The notes under the pieces: model-generated
Seen by the model: only the letters and a program-made list of their open reading frames with translations
Databases searched by the model: none
What the model was told of the DNA's origin: nothing
Assembly (NCBI GenBank): GCA_004557035.1
Contig: SFFB01000012.1
Coordinates: 1 to 64,000 of the forward strand
Reading direction: 5' to 3'
Length of the DNA: 64,000 bases
DNA from: Bacteroidales bacterium
GTDB lineage: Bacteria; Bacteroidota; Bacteroidia; Bacteroidales; Bacteroidaceae
Shown here: one piece after another, positions 27,095 through 37,747 of the stretch
Layout of the letters: every line of letters begins with the position of its first letter
Position numbering within the stretch: the first letter of the stretch is position 1
Position numbers and translations under genes: made by a program

Positions 27095-29779
27095 TTATGC
27101 ACCGAGGTTTTGGAGGGTCTTGCGCAATACGGCGATTTTGGTCTCGGCGTCTTGCTTTTTCTTGCGTTCCATAGCCACAACGGCCTCGGGGGCATTGGCC
27201 ACGAAGCGCTCGTTGCTGAGCTTCTTCTCCACACCGGCGAGGAAGCCCTCGAGGTGTTTGAGTTCGGCCTGAGCCTTGGCAATCTCAGCGTCCTTGTCTA
27301 CAAGGCCTTCGAGACATACAGCATATTCGGTGGTGCCTACCATAAAGGTGGCGGTGTCTTTGCCGGCTTCGGCGACCACCTTAATCTCGGCCACCATAGC
27401 CATTTTGGCCACAAGTTCGTCGTAAGCGGCGATGGGGTTGGCACCGGTCACGGTGACGTGGAGGGGTTCGCGCTGGGGCAGACCCTTTGAGGCGCGCACG
27501 CCGCGTATGGCCGTGATGAGCTGCTTCACCTGGGCAAAGTCGGCGAGCAGGACGGCGTCGGTTTCGAGCGGCGCAGCCACCGTTCCGGGCGACACCATGA
27601 GGCTTTCGCCGTCGTGGCGCGGAGCGAGGTTTTGCCATATTTCTTCGGTGATGAAAGGCATGAAGGGGTGGAGCAGGTGGAGCAGGTCGTCGAAAAAGTC
27701 GAGCGTGGCTTTCAGTGTGGCTCCGTCGATGGCGGCGCCATAGGCCGGCTTGACCAGTTCGAGATACCAGGCCGAGAACTCGTCCCAGAAGAGGCGGTAG
27801 ACCTCCATCAGAGCCTCCGAAATGCGGTATTTGGAATAGAGATCGGCAATGCGTGCAGCACTCTCACGCAACTGGGCGCCAAACCACTCCACGGCTGCCG
27901 TGGCCACTGCCGACGGCGCGGCGTTGTCGTCCACTTGCCAGCCCTTGACCAGACGGAAGGCATTCCAGATCTTATTGCAGAAGTTGCGGCCCTGCTCGCA
28001 GAGCGACTCGTCAAAGAGAATGTCGTTGCCGGCAGGGGCAGAGAGCATCATGCCCATACGCACACCATCGGCACCGTAGCTGGCAATGAGATCGAGCGGA
28101 TTGGGCGAGTTACCGAGTTGCTTCGACATCTTTCGACCGAGTTTGTCGCGAACGATACCCGTAAAATAGACGTCGCGGAAGGGGAACTTACCGGCATATT
28201 CGTAGCCGGCCATAATCATACGAGCCACCCAGAAGAAGATGATGTCGGGACCTGTCACGAGGCAAGCCGTGGGATAGTAGTATTTGAACTCTTCGTTGTC
28301 GGGGTTCATCACGCCGTCGAAGAGCGACAAGGGCCACAACCACGACGAGAACCATGTGTCGAGTGCGTCTTCTTCCTGGCGAAGGTCGGCAGCCGTCAAA
28401 GCGTCGTTACCGCTTTGGCTGCGGGCCATCTCGACGGCCTCCTCAACTGTTTCGGCCACCACGAAACCACCACCGGGCAGATACCACGCCGGTATGCGAT
28501 GACCCCACCAAAGTTGGCGCGAGATACACCAGTCTTTGATGTTCTCCAACCAGTGGCGATAGGTGTTTTTGTATTTTGACGGATAAAAACGGATTTCGTC
28601 GTTCATCACGGGCGGCAGAGCCAACTTAGCGAAGTGGTCCATCTTCAAGAACCACTGCATCGAGAGCTTGGGCTCGATGGGCACACCCGTACGCTCAGAG
28701 CAACCTATGCTATTGTCGTAGTCTTCGATACGCTCCATGAGTCCGCCTTCGGCCAGGTCAATCGCAATCTGACGGCGCACGTCGAAACGGTCCATGCCGA
28801 CATAGAGTCCGGCGGCCTCTGAGAGGGTGGCGTCATCGTTGAAGATGTTGATGGCCTCAAGACCATATTTCTCGCCGAGCATATAGTCGTTGACGTCGTG
28901 TGCCGGCGTCACTTTCAAGCATCCCGTACCAAACTCGATGTCTACATAGCTGTCTTCAATCACTGGGATTTCGCGCCCCACAAGCGGCACGATGACACGT
29001 TTGCCCTTAAGCCACTGGTTTTTGGGGTCGGCTGGGTTGATACACATCGCCACGTCGCCCATGATGGTCTCGGGGCGCGTTGTGGCCACGACGGCGTAGC
29101 GGCCACGCTCGTCTTGGTGCACCACATTGCCTTCAGCCACGGGTTCGGCGGCAGCGGCGTCTTCACACACATAATACTTCATGTAATAAAGTTTGGTGTG
29201 TTCTTCTTTGTAAACCACCTCTTCGTCAGAGAGGGCCGTTTGCAGTTTGGGGTCCCAGTTGACCATGCGCACGCCGCGATAAATCAAACCTTTCCTGTAC
29301 AGGTCCACAAACACATGGATGACACTTTTGGAGCGCTCTTCGTCCATGGTGAAGGCCGTACGGTCCCAGTCGCACGAGGCGCCAACCTTGCGCAACTGTT
29401 TGAGGATAATGCCGCCGTGCTCGTCGGTCCAGTCCCAGGCGTGTTTGAGGAACTCGTCACGTGTGAGGTCTGACTTGTGTATGCCGCGCTCGGCCAGACG
29501 GTTGAGCACCTTCACCTCCGTGGCAATCGAGGCGTGGTCTGTGCCCGGCACCCAGCAGGCATTTTTGCCTTCCATACGGGCGCGACGCACGAGAATATCC
29601 TGAATGGTTTCGTTGAGCATATGGCCCATGTGCAACACGCCGGTCACGTTGGGCGGCGGTATCACCACCGTGTAGGGCTCGCGGCCGTCGGGCTTTGAGG
29701 CAAAGAGACGGTGGTTGTTCCAATATTCATACCATTTGTTTTCAACCTCTTGAGGGTTGTATTTTGCTGCTAATTCCAT
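27095..29779 (-). CDS. valS: Valyl-tRNA synthetase
   Basis: An 894-residue class Ia synthetase. The HIGH motif is in [15 protein letters not shown] (41-55). The editing domain follows ([17 protein letters not shown]). KMSKS appears as [15 protein letters not shown] near residue 550. An anticodon-binding domain and a C-terminal coiled coil ([21 protein letters not shown]...[15 protein letters not shown]) follow. Length is normal. It starts 44 bases after rho and is probably in the same transcript. Confidence 0.97.
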   Translation of the reverse strand: MELAAKYNPQEVENKWYEYWNNHRLFASKPDGREPYTVVIPPPNVTGVLHMGHMLNETIQDILVRRARMEGKNACWVPGTDHASIATEVKVLNRLAERGIHKSDLTRDEFLKHAWDWTDEHGGIILKQLRKVGASCDWDRTAFTMDEERSKSVIHVFVDLYRKGLIYRGVRMVNWDPKLQTALSDEEVVYKEEHTKLYYMKYYVCEDAAAAEPVAEGNVVHQDERGRYAVVATTRPETIMGDVAMCINPADPKNQWLKGKRVIVPLVGREIPVIEDSYVDIEFGTGCLKVTPAHDVNDYMLGEKYGLEAINIFNDDATLSEAAGLYVGMDRFDVRRQIAIDLAEGGLMERIEDYDNSIGCSERTGVPIEPKLSMQWFLKMDHFAKLALPPVMNDEIRFYPSKYKNTYRHWLENIKDWCISRQLWWGHRIPAWYLPGGGFVVAETVEEAVEMARSQSGNDALTAADLRQEEDALDTWFSSWLWPLSLFDGVMNPDNEEFKYYYPTACLVTGPDIIFFWVARMIMAGYEYAGKFPFRDVYFTGIVRDKLGRKMSKQLGNSPNPLDLIASYGADGVRMGMMLSAPAGNDILFDESLCEQGRNFCNKIWNAFRLVKGWQVDDNAAPSAVATAAVEWFGAQLRESAARIADLYSKYRISEALMEVYRLFWDEFSAWYLELVKPAYGAAIDGATLKATLDFFDDLLHLLHPFMPFITEEIWQNLAPRHDGESLMVSPGTVAAPLETDAVLLADFAQVKQLITAIRGVRASKGLPQREPLHVTVTGANPIAAYDELVAKMAMVAEIKVVAEAGKDTATFMVGTTEYAVCLEGLVDKDAEIAKAQAELKHLEGFLAGVEKKLSNERFVANAPEAVVAMERKKKQDAETKIAVLRKTLQNLGA

Positions 29780-29823
29780 GGTCTAATATTTATAATGAAT
29801 AAGGGGTGGGGTAGTGTTTGTTT

Positions 29824-31746
29824 TTATCGGCCTATCGACTGGTTCATCGTCTGGATAAACTCTTCGTTGCTCTTGGTCTCTTCGAGCTGGCTCTTCACGT
29901 CGGTCATGGCCTCAAGCGGATTCATGTCGGAGAGTATCTTGCGCAACACCCACATACGGCGCAGCGTACTGTCGTCTTGCAGGAGGTCGTCGCGGCGTGT
30001 GCTCGACATGACGAGGTTGACGGCAGGGAAGATGCGCTTGTTGGCCAGGGCGCGGTCGAGCTGGAGTTCCATGTTGCCGGTGCCTTTGAACTCTTCAAAA
30101 ATCACTTCGTCCATCTTCGAACCCGTGTCGATGAGGGCCGTGGCAATGATGGTGAGCGAACCGCCGCCTTCGATGTTGCGCGCGGCACCGAAGAAGCGTT
30201 TGGGTTTCTGCAGGGCGTTGGCGTCGACACCACCGGTAAGGATTTTTCCTGAGGCCGGCGAAACGGTGTTATAAGCACGGGCCAGACGGGTGATGCTGTC
30301 GAGGAAAATCACCACGTCGTGACCACATTCCACCATACGTTTGGCTTTTTCGAGCACGATGTTGGCAATCTTGACGTGGCGGGCTGCCGGTTCGTCAAAG
30401 GTCGAGGCAATCACTTCGGCGTGGACGGTTCGGGCCATGTCGGTCACCTCCTCGGGGCGCTCGTCGATGAGCAACATCATAAGGTAGGTGTCGGGATGAT
30501 TGCGGGCTATAGCGTTGGCTATGTCTTTCATCAGCATGGTCTTACCCGTTTTGGGCTGAGCCACGATGAGGGCACGCTGGCCTTTGCCTATGGGCGAAAA
30601 GAGGTCGACGATGCGGCAAGAGAGGCTGTCGCTTTTCAGCCCTGTGCTGAGATTGAATTTTTCGTTGGGGAAGAGCGGCGTGAGATGTTCGAAAGCCACA
30701 CGGTCGCGCACCTCTATGGGATTGTGGCCGTTGATTTGCTCCACGGTGGTCAGGACAAAGAACTTGTCAGTCTCTCTCGGTACGCGCACTTTGCCCTCTA
30801 CCACGTCGCCCGTCTTGAGGCCGTACTGGTCGATGAGGGCCGGGGTGACGTAGATGTCGTCGGGCGAGGTGAGGTAGTTGTAGTCTGACGAGCGGAGGAA
30901 GCCATAGCCCTCGTTGACGATTTCCAGGACGCCGCGGCCGTCGAGCAGTTCGGCGGGTTGCGGCGCCACGGGAGCAGGCTGTGGGGTGGGGCGCTGCATG
31001 ATGGCGTCGCCGTTCAGCTCGGCTCTGGCTGCAAAACCGGGCACCACCGACCTGAAGTTGTTGATGCTGCTCTGTATGTCGCCGGGCACAGACGGCATAG
31101 TGGCCACATCCGTGCGGGCAATAATCTGGCCTTCGATGGCGGGCACGTCTTTCAATATAATGAAGTCGCCGGCAGGCTCTTTGGCTTCGGCCGTGGCGCC
31201 ACTCTCAAAGAGCGGCTTGGCATAGGCCACCTGCAGCGGTTCGTCGTCTTCGTTTTGCTGTTGGTTGATTTGTTCGGCCACAAAGTCGGGCAGTTCCTGT
31301 TCATCGTCATTTTGCTGGGCCGTTTCGGCTTCATCTTGATTTTTCATCTCTTCGGCCTCGGCGGCTTCTCGTGCGGCTGCTTCTCGTGCGGCGATTTCTG
31401 CCTTCGAAGGTCGGCCTCGTTTGCGCTTGACGGGTTGCTCGGGTGTTTCTTCTACCGTCTCAACGACAGCTTCGGGCACCGTTTCGGTTTCGGCAGGCTT
31501 GTCGTAGTGGTTGGCGTCCATATGGAAAACCGGGGCCGCCTCTTTTTTGACGATGCGTGCACGACGTCCGGCAGATTGCTGTTTTTGCGCCTCTACGCTT
31601 TTGATTTCAGCCTGAGCATCAAGGATATCGTAGACCAATTCTTCTTTGATGTTACTGTCTTTGTGGGGCGAACCAAGTGCTTGGGCCACGGCACGCAAGT
31701 CTTCAATGTCCTTGGCAAGCAGCTGGTCTTTTGTGAACAATGGCAT
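29824..31746 (-). CDS. rho: Transcription termination factor Rho with a long disordered insertion
   Basis: A 640-residue Rho, a hexameric RNA helicase that ends transcription. After a short helical N-terminus ([22 protein letters not shown]) there are over 200 residues of low complexity, rich in E, Q, A and P, with a basic [19 protein letters not shown] segment that contains an AT-hook-like RGRP. The cold-shock-type RNA-binding domain follows ([29 protein letters not shown]), then the ATPase core with P-loop AQPKTGKT and [14 protein letters not shown]. coli Rho is 419 residues; the excess is the insertion. ATG 31746 is preferred to upstream in-frame starts that would extend into the promoter. 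Confidence 0.96.
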   Translation of the reverse strand: MPLFTKDQLLAKDIEDLRAVAQALGSPHKDSNIKEELVYDILDAQAEIKSVEAQKQQSAGRRARIVKKEAAPVFHMDANHYDKPAETETVPEAVVETVEETPEQPVKRKRGRPSKAEIAAREAAAREAAEAEEMKNQDEAETAQQNDDEQELPDFVAEQINQQQNEDDEPLQVAYAKPLFESGATAEAKEPAGDFIILKDVPAIEGQIIARTDVATMPSVPGDIQSSINNFRSVVPGFAARAELNGDAIMQRPTPQPAPVAPQPAELLDGRGVLEIVNEGYGFLRSSDYNYLTSPDDIYVTPALIDQYGLKTGDVVEGKVRVPRETDKFFVLTTVEQINGHNPIEVRDRVAFEHLTPLFPNEKFNLSTGLKSDSLSCRIVDLFSPIGKGQRALIVAQPKTGKTMLMKDIANAIARNHPDTYLMMLLIDERPEEVTDMARTVHAEVIASTFDEPAARHVKIANIVLEKAKRMVECGHDVVIFLDSITRLARAYNTVSPASGKILTGGVDANALQKPKRFFGAARNIEGGGSLTIIATALIDTGSKMDEVIFEEFKGTGNMELQLDRALANKRIFPAVNLVMSSTRRDDLLQDDSTLRRMWVLRKILSDMNPLEAMTDVKSQLEETKSNEEFIQTMNQSIGR

Positions 31747-31902
31747 AAAAATAATGTTAGGGAGTAAGACTTTCCGACGTGAAACCCGGAAAGTCGCGAT
31801 AGGTGTATAATTGTTTAGTGGATGTGCGGCGAAAGATTGACTGCCGCTGTGTTGAGTCATAAAACGAAATGGCCCGTCTATCGCCATTTCCATTTCACAT
31901 TG

Positions 31903-31910
31903 CAAAAGTA
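31903..31910 (-). promoter_or_regulatory. Promoter -7 element for rho-valS
   Basis: On the minus strand TACTTTTG matches TAnnTTTG. It lies about 155 bases before the rho ATG, giving an unusually long leader for this window, which could host Rho autoregulation. Confidence 0.5.
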
Positions 31911-32035
31911 GTCAAAACTATTTATTTCACACTATGTGCTGCCCATTTTTTTTCACGAAAAGTGACAGAGAGGTTATGAAATATTGAAAAATGGCGTCGA
32001 CATAAGGTTGAGGGGCGTAGAGAAGAGAGAAAAGT

Positions 32036-32385
32036 TACGGCCTTACAGCCCGTGGTGGGCCGCTCAATGATAACAATGTAAAAATTACCGAGCGGCCTTG
32101 CAAGGCCTGAAGGGCCGTGACATAATAGCCCAGGTCGTTAGGCCTGGCTGTGGGATTACACTCTAAATTCCGGCCTGCAAGGTCGACACATTACGGGATT
32201 ACATCTATAAAATAACACATTGATAATTAAACGCTTGATGTGCCGACCTTTCAGGCCGGAATATAGTGTACATCACCATACCCGGGCCTAACGACCCGGG
32301 CTGAAATGTTACGCCCCTTCGGGGCTTCCAGGGCCGCTCAATGATTGATATTATGGCCATATAGCCCCTGTTTGGCCGCTCTACG
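32036..32385. repeat. Palindromic REP-like element, third copy
   Basis: A long inverted repeat between rho and the archaemetzincin gene. CCGGCCTGCAAGGTCG faces CGACCTTTCAGGCCGG, and CCCAGGTCGTTAGGCCTGG faces CCCGGGCCTAACGACCCGG, around an A/T-rich centre near 32210. Its ends carry GGGCCGCTCAATGATA and GGGCCGCTCAATGATT rather than the GTCT arms. Short frames here only translate the repeat. Confidence 0.8.
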
Positions 32386-32711
32386 ACAACAATGCTCAAA
32401 TCCCATTTCATTTCTATCGCCAACGCCCGACAAAATAGGGTGTATAATACGATATCCCCTACAATTATAAATTTGCGATTAAACATAATATCTGTACTAA
32501 TTCGAACTGGCATGAGAATTTTTGGAATAAAATCGCCGGTCTGCGAGATTGTGCAAAAACTGCCGGCGTCTGTGACGCAAAATCGAAAAAATATTTTTCT
32601 CAACACGATAAATGAGAAAAAATCTTGGGAATGGCGGAAAATTGAATCGAAAATTATCTCAATCCATAGCCGAATTTGAGAAAATCACCACGGGAATAGG
32701 CCCGGAAATTT

Positions 32712-32747
32712 CTGTCCTTATCGCAGAAAAACCTGTCCTTATCGCAG
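32712..32747 (+). repeat. CCTTATC array, two copies at 21-bp period
   Basis: CTGTCCTTATCGCAG occurs at 32712-32726 and 32733-32747. The CCTTAT cores are exactly 21 bases apart. The rest of the 32386-32915 stretch is A/T-rich and shows no gene. Confidence 0.75.
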
Positions 32748-32915
32748 GAACAACCAATTTGGCGCAAAAAATATGGGAAAAGCCACCTACGAGACTATTC
32801 CCACTTCTTCAACTTGAATTTAAGTATTCCGGCATTGATCGTCAAAGACAAAACACGGCGACGGCGTGGCGCGAAAAATGACGGACGGCATAGCGACAAT
32901 TTCACGATTATGCCC

Positions 32916-32923
32916 TACATTTG
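32916..32923 (+). promoter_or_regulatory. Promoter -7 element for the archaemetzincin gene
   Basis: TACATTTG matches TAnnTTTG, 25 bases before ATG 32948. Confidence 0.55.
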
Positions 32924-32947
32924 CATCAATCATTCGAAAAAATCACG

Positions 32948-33589
32948 ATGAAAACGGCATTATTCTCCATCCTATTGCTCGCTTTGACGGCTTGTTCCGG
33001 CAGACAAAGCCAAGAGGCGGACAAGGTCACGCCACCCGGCAAGACTTCACTGTCGGCCAACGGCGCCAAGGTGTGTCGGATAGACCTCTTGCCTTATGGC
33101 GATTTCACCGCTCAAGAAACAGAGCAGCTCAAGAGCGAATTGGAGCAAAATCTCGCACCGATGGTGCCGGTCGACATCACGATTTTGCCCGGCGAACCGC
33201 TGCCTCAGTCGGCCTACTACAAACCGCGCCACCGCTATCGTGCCGGTGAAATACTCAACGTGCTCAAACGCCGCAAAAAAACCGGCGAAGGCGTAACCAT
33301 CGGTCTGACGCACAAAGACATATCCACCACCATTCACGGCACACAAGACTTCGGCATCATGGGCTACAGCCATATGCCGGGCAACGCCTCGGTCTGTTCG
33401 ACGTTCCGCCTGAAAAGACAGGCCGACCTCTGTAACCTGGTGATACACGAGTTCTTGCACGCCGTGGGATTCCCTCATTGTGAAACGGCCGGCTGCTATA
33501 TGCAAGATGCTCACGGCAAGAACGTGATGACGGGCCGGAAATCGCTTTGCCGGCAGTGCCAACCACGGCTCAAACAAATGAAATATTGA
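32948..33589 (+). CDS. Archaemetzincin-like zinc metalloprotease, lipoprotein
   Basis: A 213-residue protein. It starts MKTALFSILLLALTACSG: a lipoprotein signal with lipobox LTAC, so the enzyme is probably membrane-tethered outside the cytosol. The zinc site is H167 E168 xx H171 xx G174 xx H177, followed by C178-x4-C183-x-M185 and C201-xx-C204. That arrangement, HExxHxxGxxHC-x4-CxM with a later CxxC, is the hallmark of archaemetzincins (M54); the Met is the metzincin Met-turn. ATG 32948 is chosen because it gives the signal peptide and lies 25 bases after a promoter. Substrate unknown. Confidence 0.88.
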   Translation: MKTALFSILLLALTACSGRQSQEADKVTPPGKTSLSANGAKVCRIDLLPYGDFTAQETEQLKSELEQNLAPMVPVDITILPGEPLPQSAYYKPRHRYRAGEILNVLKRRKKTGEGVTIGLTHKDISTTIHGTQDFGIMGYSHMPGNASVCSTFRLKRQADLCNLVIHEFLHAVGFPHCETAGCYMQDAHGKNVMTGRKSLCRQCQPRLKQMKY

Positions 33590-33712
33590 GCCATAAAATC
33601 ACACGACTTTCTCGCCAGTCGGCCCATAGCGTCAGACTCTCCGGCCTTAGCACAAATTAAAGTCTCACTGCACTACTACTCCCCTACCCTTTGATTAACA
33701 ACTGTTTACAAT

Positions 33713-34957
33713 ATGACTGAAACTGCCACGCCGTTTTCCCGTCCGGTCTATCTGATGGCCAAACCGGCCGGTGCGGCTTGCAATTTGGCCTGCACTTATT
33801 GCTATTATCTCGAAAAGAAGCATCTCTACGCCGGCGCCGGGAGGCAATTGATGAGCGACGAACTGCTCGAAACGTATATCCGCGACTATATCGCACTGCA
33901 AACCACCCCCAACGTGCTCTTCACGTGGCACGGCGGCGAACCCACCCTGCGCCCCATCAAGTTTTACGAACGCGCGCTCGAACTCCAGCGCCGATATGCC
34001 GACGGGCGCCACATAGACAATGCTTTCCAAACCAACGGGACGCTCATCAACGAGGAATGGGCGCGTTTTTTCAAGAAAAACAATTTTCTCGTGGGACTGA
34101 GCATTGACGGTCCGCAAGACCTGCACGACGAATTCCGGCGTGCGCCCTCGGGCAAAGGGTCGTGGGCTCGCGTGATGCAGACCATCATGACACTCAACCG
34201 TCACGGCGTGGAATGGAACGCCATGGCGGTGGTCAACAGCCGTACGGCCGAGCGACCGCTCGACTTCTACCATTTTTTCAAGGAAATAGGTTGCCACTAC
34301 ATCCAGTTCACTCCCGTGGTGGAGCGGTTTTACCGTCGACCTGACGGGCGCCTGCTGGCGGCTCCGACCGATGGCGCAGTGGCCACGATGGCTCCTTTCA
34401 GCGTCACGCCGGAGGCTTGGGGCCGCTTTCTTTGTGAGGTTTTCGACGAATGGGTGCGCCACGACGTCGGCGATTATTTCATCCAACTTTTTGACTCTAC
34501 CCTGGCCGGCTGGATGGGCGTGACGCCGTCGGTGTGCACCTTGGCCGAGACCTGCGGCCACGCCCCGGTGATGGAATGGAACGGCGACGTGTATGCTTGC
34601 GACCATTTCGTTTTTCCGGAGTTTTATCTCGGCAACATCCAGACAACACCTCTGAAAGAGATGGTGAGGCGCCCGGAACTCTTGGCCTTCGGCAACGACA
34701 AACGCGACCGCCTGACGGCACAATGCCGAGCGTGCGACTATCTCATGGCCTGCCACGGCGAGTGTCCGCGCAACCGTTTCGCCACGTCTCAAGACGGCGA
34801 AAACGGCCACAACTACCTCTGCGATGGTTATCACCGTTTCTTCTCACACTCAGCGCCTTATATGGATTTCATGAAATATATGCTTCAACACAACGAAGCA
34901 CCGGCAAAAGTGATGGAATGGATTGCCGACGGTATGCCAGACTATCGCCTTCGCTGA
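33713..34957 (+). CDS. Anaerobic sulfatase-maturating enzyme (radical SAM, SPASM)
   Basis: A 414-residue radical SAM enzyme that converts a Cys or Ser of sulfatases to formylglycine. The 4Fe-4S/SAM motif is C23-x3-C27-xx-C30 (CNLACTYC). MAKPAGAACNLACTYCYYLEK and FTWHGGEPTL are typical of anSME. The C-terminal SPASM domain carries Cys ligands in TCGHAPVMEWNGDVYACDHFVFPE and CRACDYLMACHGECPRNR. No sulfatase gene is in the window, so its clients must lie elsewhere. It follows the archaemetzincin gene on the same strand. Confidence 0.92.
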   Translation: MTETATPFSRPVYLMAKPAGAACNLACTYCYYLEKKHLYAGAGRQLMSDELLETYIRDYIALQTTPNVLFTWHGGEPTLRPIKFYERALELQRRYADGRHIDNAFQTNGTLINEEWARFFKKNNFLVGLSIDGPQDLHDEFRRAPSGKGSWARVMQTIMTLNRHGVEWNAMAVVNSRTAERPLDFYHFFKEIGCHYIQFTPVVERFYRRPDGRLLAAPTDGAVATMAPFSVTPEAWGRFLCEVFDEWVRHDVGDYFIQLFDSTLAGWMGVTPSVCTLAETCGHAPVMEWNGDVYACDHFVFPEFYLGNIQTTPLKEMVRRPELLAFGNDKRDRLTAQCRACDYLMACHGECPRNRFATSQDGENGHNYLCDGYHRFFSHSAPYMDFMKYMLQHNEAPAKVMEWIADGMPDYRLR

Positions 34958-34982
34958 CCCACACTTCCACAATGACCAAAAG

Positions 34983-35030
34983 AGGCTGCGCCATCGATGC
35001 CCAAAGACATCAGATGGCGCAGCCTTTATG
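34983..35030. terminator. Two-way terminator between the sulfatase maturase gene and asnS
   Basis: AGGCTGCGCCATC (34983-34995) and GATGGCGCAGCCT (35013-35025) form a perfect 13-bp stem between two convergent genes, followed by TTTATG on the plus strand. Confidence 0.85.
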
Positions 35031-35050
35031 TCGGGGTGTTTCCCTATGCC

Positions 35051-36445
35051 TTAAAACTCGGCCGAACCCGGGGTGCGGGGGAAGGGAATGACGTCGCGGA
35101 TGTTTTGCATACCTGTGACGAAAAGGATAAGGCGTTCAAAACCGAGGCCGAAGCCGCTGTGGGGACAAGAACCGAAGCGGCGGGTGTCGAGATACCACCA
35201 CATGTCTTTCATCGGTATGTCGAGTTCTTTGATGCGGGCAAGGAGTTTGTCGTAGCTCTCTTCGCGCTCTGAGCCGCCTATGATTTCGCCAATCTGCGGG
35301 AAGAGCACGTCCATGGCTCTTACGGTCTTGCCGTCTTCGTTGAGTTTCATGTAGAAGGCCTTGATTTCCTTGGGATAGTCCGTGAGGATGACGGGGCGCT
35401 TGAAGTGAGTCTCGACGAGGTAGCGCTCGTGCTCGCTGGCCAGGTCGGCACCCCAATAGATGGGGAACTCAAACTTGTGGCCGTCGGCTACGGCTTTTTC
35501 CAGGATATTGATGCCCTCGGTGTAGGTGAGGCGGACGAAGTCGTGCTCCACTACGAAGTGCAGGCGGTCCAAGAGTCCCGGGTCGATCATCTTGCAGAGG
35601 AAGGCCAGGTCGTCGGCACAGTGTTCGAGCGCATACTTGACACAGAACTTGATAAAGTCTTCGGCCAAGTCCATATTGTCGTTGATGTCGTAGAAGGCGG
35701 CTTCCGGCTCAATCATCCAAAACTCGGCGAGGTGGCGCGGCGTGTTGGAGTTCTCGGCACGGAAGGTGGGGCCAAACGTATAAATGGCTCCGAGAGCCGT
35801 GGCTCCGAGCTCGCCTTCGAGCTGACCACTCACGGTGAGCGAGGTGGGTTTGCCAAAGAAGTCGTCGCTATAGTCAATCTTGCCGTCTTCGGTCTTCTCG
35901 AGCTTGTAAAGGTTTTTGGTTGTCACCTGAAACATCTGGCCGGCACCTTCACAATCGCTGGCGGTGATGATGGGGGTGTGGAAATAATAGAAGCCGTGCT
36001 CGTCGAAATAGCGGTGTATGGCCATGGCCATTTGGTGGCGGATGCGGAAGACGGCGCCGAAGGTGTTGGTGCGCAGACGCATGTGAGCGTGTTGACGCAT
36101 ATATTCAAAGGTCTGTCCCTTCTTTTGCATGGGAAATTCAGAGCCACAAGTGCCAAGCACTTCTATTTCGTCGGCCTGCAACTCTACGCTCTGTCCCCCA
36201 CCCTGGCTTTCCACCAGACGGCCGCTTACGCTCAGACAGGCGCCGGTGGTGATAAGGCGAAGCATGTCGGCGTCGAACTTCTCCACGTCGGCTACAATCT
36301 GAATGTTTTTTATGGTCGAACCGTCGTTTAAGGCGATGAAGTTGACCGATTTGCTGCCGCGGCGTGTTCTCACCCAGCCCTTCACGGTGATGGTCTGGCC
36401 GGAGGCGGTGAGCGCCAAGGCGTCGATTATTCTCGTACGTTTCAT
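35051..36445 (-). CDS. asnS: Asparaginyl-tRNA synthetase
   Basis: A 464-residue class II synthetase. It has an N-terminal OB fold ([25 protein letters not shown]), [35 protein letters not shown] with motif 1, motif 2 around [25 protein letters not shown], and motif 3 [27 protein letters not shown]. Length is normal. It is the last gene of the minus-strand run purB-RluB-asnS, starting 41 bases after its neighbour's stop. Confidence 0.97.
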   Translation of the reverse strand: MKRTRIIDALALTASGQTITVKGWVRTRRGSKSVNFIALNDGSTIKNIQIVADVEKFDADMLRLITTGACLSVSGRLVESQGGGQSVELQADEIEVLGTCGSEFPMQKKGQTFEYMRQHAHMRLRTNTFGAVFRIRHQMAMAIHRYFDEHGFYYFHTPIITASDCEGAGQMFQVTTKNLYKLEKTEDGKIDYSDDFFGKPTSLTVSGQLEGELGATALGAIYTFGPTFRAENSNTPRHLAEFWMIEPEAAFYDINDNMDLAEDFIKFCVKYALEHCADDLAFLCKMIDPGLLDRLHFVVEHDFVRLTYTEGINILEKAVADGHKFEFPIYWGADLASEHERYLVETHFKRPVILTDYPKEIKAFYMKLNEDGKTVRAMDVLFPQIGEIIGGSEREESYDKLLARIKELDIPMKDMWWYLDTRRFGSCPHSGFGLGFERLILFVTGMQNIRDVIPFPRTPGSAEF

Positions 36446-36486
36446 AATTTATTGGGAGAAAGAAAAAGTGTCGGATAAATAAGATG

Positions 36487-37719
36487 TCAAGACATATAAA
36501 GCATATTGACCTCGGCCTCTGTGAGGTAGCGCCAGTCTCCGCGCTTCACATTCTTTTTGGTGAGGCCGGCAAAATAGACGCGGTCCAGTTTCACCACATT
36601 GTAGCCCAGGTGTTCGAAGATGCGGCGTACGATGCGGTTTTTGCCGGAGTGGATTTCGATGCCTACCTCCTTTTTGCTATCGGGCGAGGCGTATTCCACG
36701 GCGTCGGCTTTCACTTCGCCGTCTTCGAGGGTGACGCCTTCGGCAATCTGTCTGAGGTCGGCAGCCGTCACGGCCTTGTCGAGAGTGACGTGATAAATCT
36801 TTTTCTTCAAAAACTTGGGGTGAGTGAGTTTTGAGGCAATCTCGCCGTCATTGGTGAGCAGGAGCACGCCGGTGGTGTTGCGGTCAAGGCGACCCACGGG
36901 ATAGATGCGTTCACGGCATGCGTCGGTGACAAGATCCATCACGGTGCGGCGATTTTGGGGGTCGTCGCTTGTGGTGACGTAGCCCTTAGGCTTGTTGAGC
37001 AGCACGTAGACTTTCTTTTCCATCTTGACGGCTTGGTCGTGAAAGAGCACGGTGTCTGTGCGCAACACCTTGGTACCGAGTTCGGTCACCACCTCACCGT
37101 TGACGGTCACCACGCCCGAGGCGATGTATTTGTCGGCTTCGCGGCGCGAGCAAATGCCCGAGTTGGCCAAGAAGCGATTAAGACGCACCGGCTCGTTGGG
37201 GTCGTAGTGTTTCTCTTTATATTCCAGCTGCTTTTTGTGACTGTATTTGGCGTGAGGATTATAAGGCTTGGAAAACTTGCGGTCGCGAGCGCCGGATGTG
37301 CCGGTATAGTGGTTTTCACCGCCATAGGCTGCACGTCCACGACCATAATTGCCGCGCTCGCCGCCCTGGTTCCAAGCGCCTTCGCGGCCGTAGCCCTCGT
37401 CGCCACCCTCTGTTCTGAAAGGTTTGCGGCCAAAGGGTCTGGGTTTGCCAAAGCGGTCGGAACGGCCAAAGCCGCCTCTGCTCTCACTGCCGAAGCGCGA
37501 GCCGCCGTCGCGATCGAAGTGACGCTCGCCACGGTTGTTTCCGTTGCGACCGAATTGTCCCTCTCGTGCGTTTTCGTCGTTTGAAAATCCGCCATCACGG
37601 CGGGGGCGGAAGCCTCCTCGGCTTTTGCCGGCAAAACGGCCGGCGGGCCGCCATCCCGAAGACTGACCGTCACGGCCTGTCTCACCGGGTGATTTAAAAT
37701 CAAAATCTTTGTCAGACAT
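36487..37719 (-). CDS. RluB/RsuA-type pseudouridine synthase with Gly/Arg-rich N-terminus
   Basis: A 410-residue RNA pseudouridine synthase. The S4 RNA-binding domain begins near residue 178 (VRLNRFLANSGICSRREADKYI), followed by the catalytic domain with VGRLDRNTTGVLLLTNDGE, where the Asp of GRLD is catalytic, and KNRIVRRIFEHLGYNV. The first 170 residues are low complexity, rich in G, R, F and N (RGGF, FGRSDRFGK, YGRGR), a likely disordered RNA-binding tail. The target is probably a 23S rRNA uridine, as for RluB, but this is not decided by sequence. It lies between purB and asnS, both close by. Confidence 0.9.
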   Translation of the reverse strand: MSDKDFDFKSPGETGRDGQSSGWRPAGRFAGKSRGGFRPRRDGGFSNDENAREGQFGRNGNNRGERHFDRDGGSRFGSESRGGFGRSDRFGKPRPFGRKPFRTEGGDEGYGREGAWNQGGERGNYGRGRAAYGGENHYTGTSGARDRKFSKPYNPHAKYSHKKQLEYKEKHYDPNEPVRLNRFLANSGICSRREADKYIASGVVTVNGEVVTELGTKVLRTDTVLFHDQAVKMEKKVYVLLNKPKGYVTTSDDPQNRRTVMDLVTDACRERIYPVGRLDRNTTGVLLLTNDGEIASKLTHPKFLKKKIYHVTLDKAVTAADLRQIAEGVTLEDGEVKADAVEYASPDSKKEVGIEIHSGKNRIVRRIFEHLGYNVVKLDRVYFAGLTKKNVKRGDWRYLTEAEVNMLYMS

Positions 37720-37747
37720 GTGTGGTTGTTATAATAAGGTGTAAGTC

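Noticed and set aside
32468..32475. TAAATTTG promoter-like match
   Set aside because: No -33 box and no gene or terminator downstream at a sensible distance; A/T-rich DNA gives chance matches.
32205..32606. 133-codon minus-strand frame upstream of the archaemetzincin gene
   Set aside because: Half of it is translation of the palindromic repeat and the rest is A/T-rich intergenic DNA.
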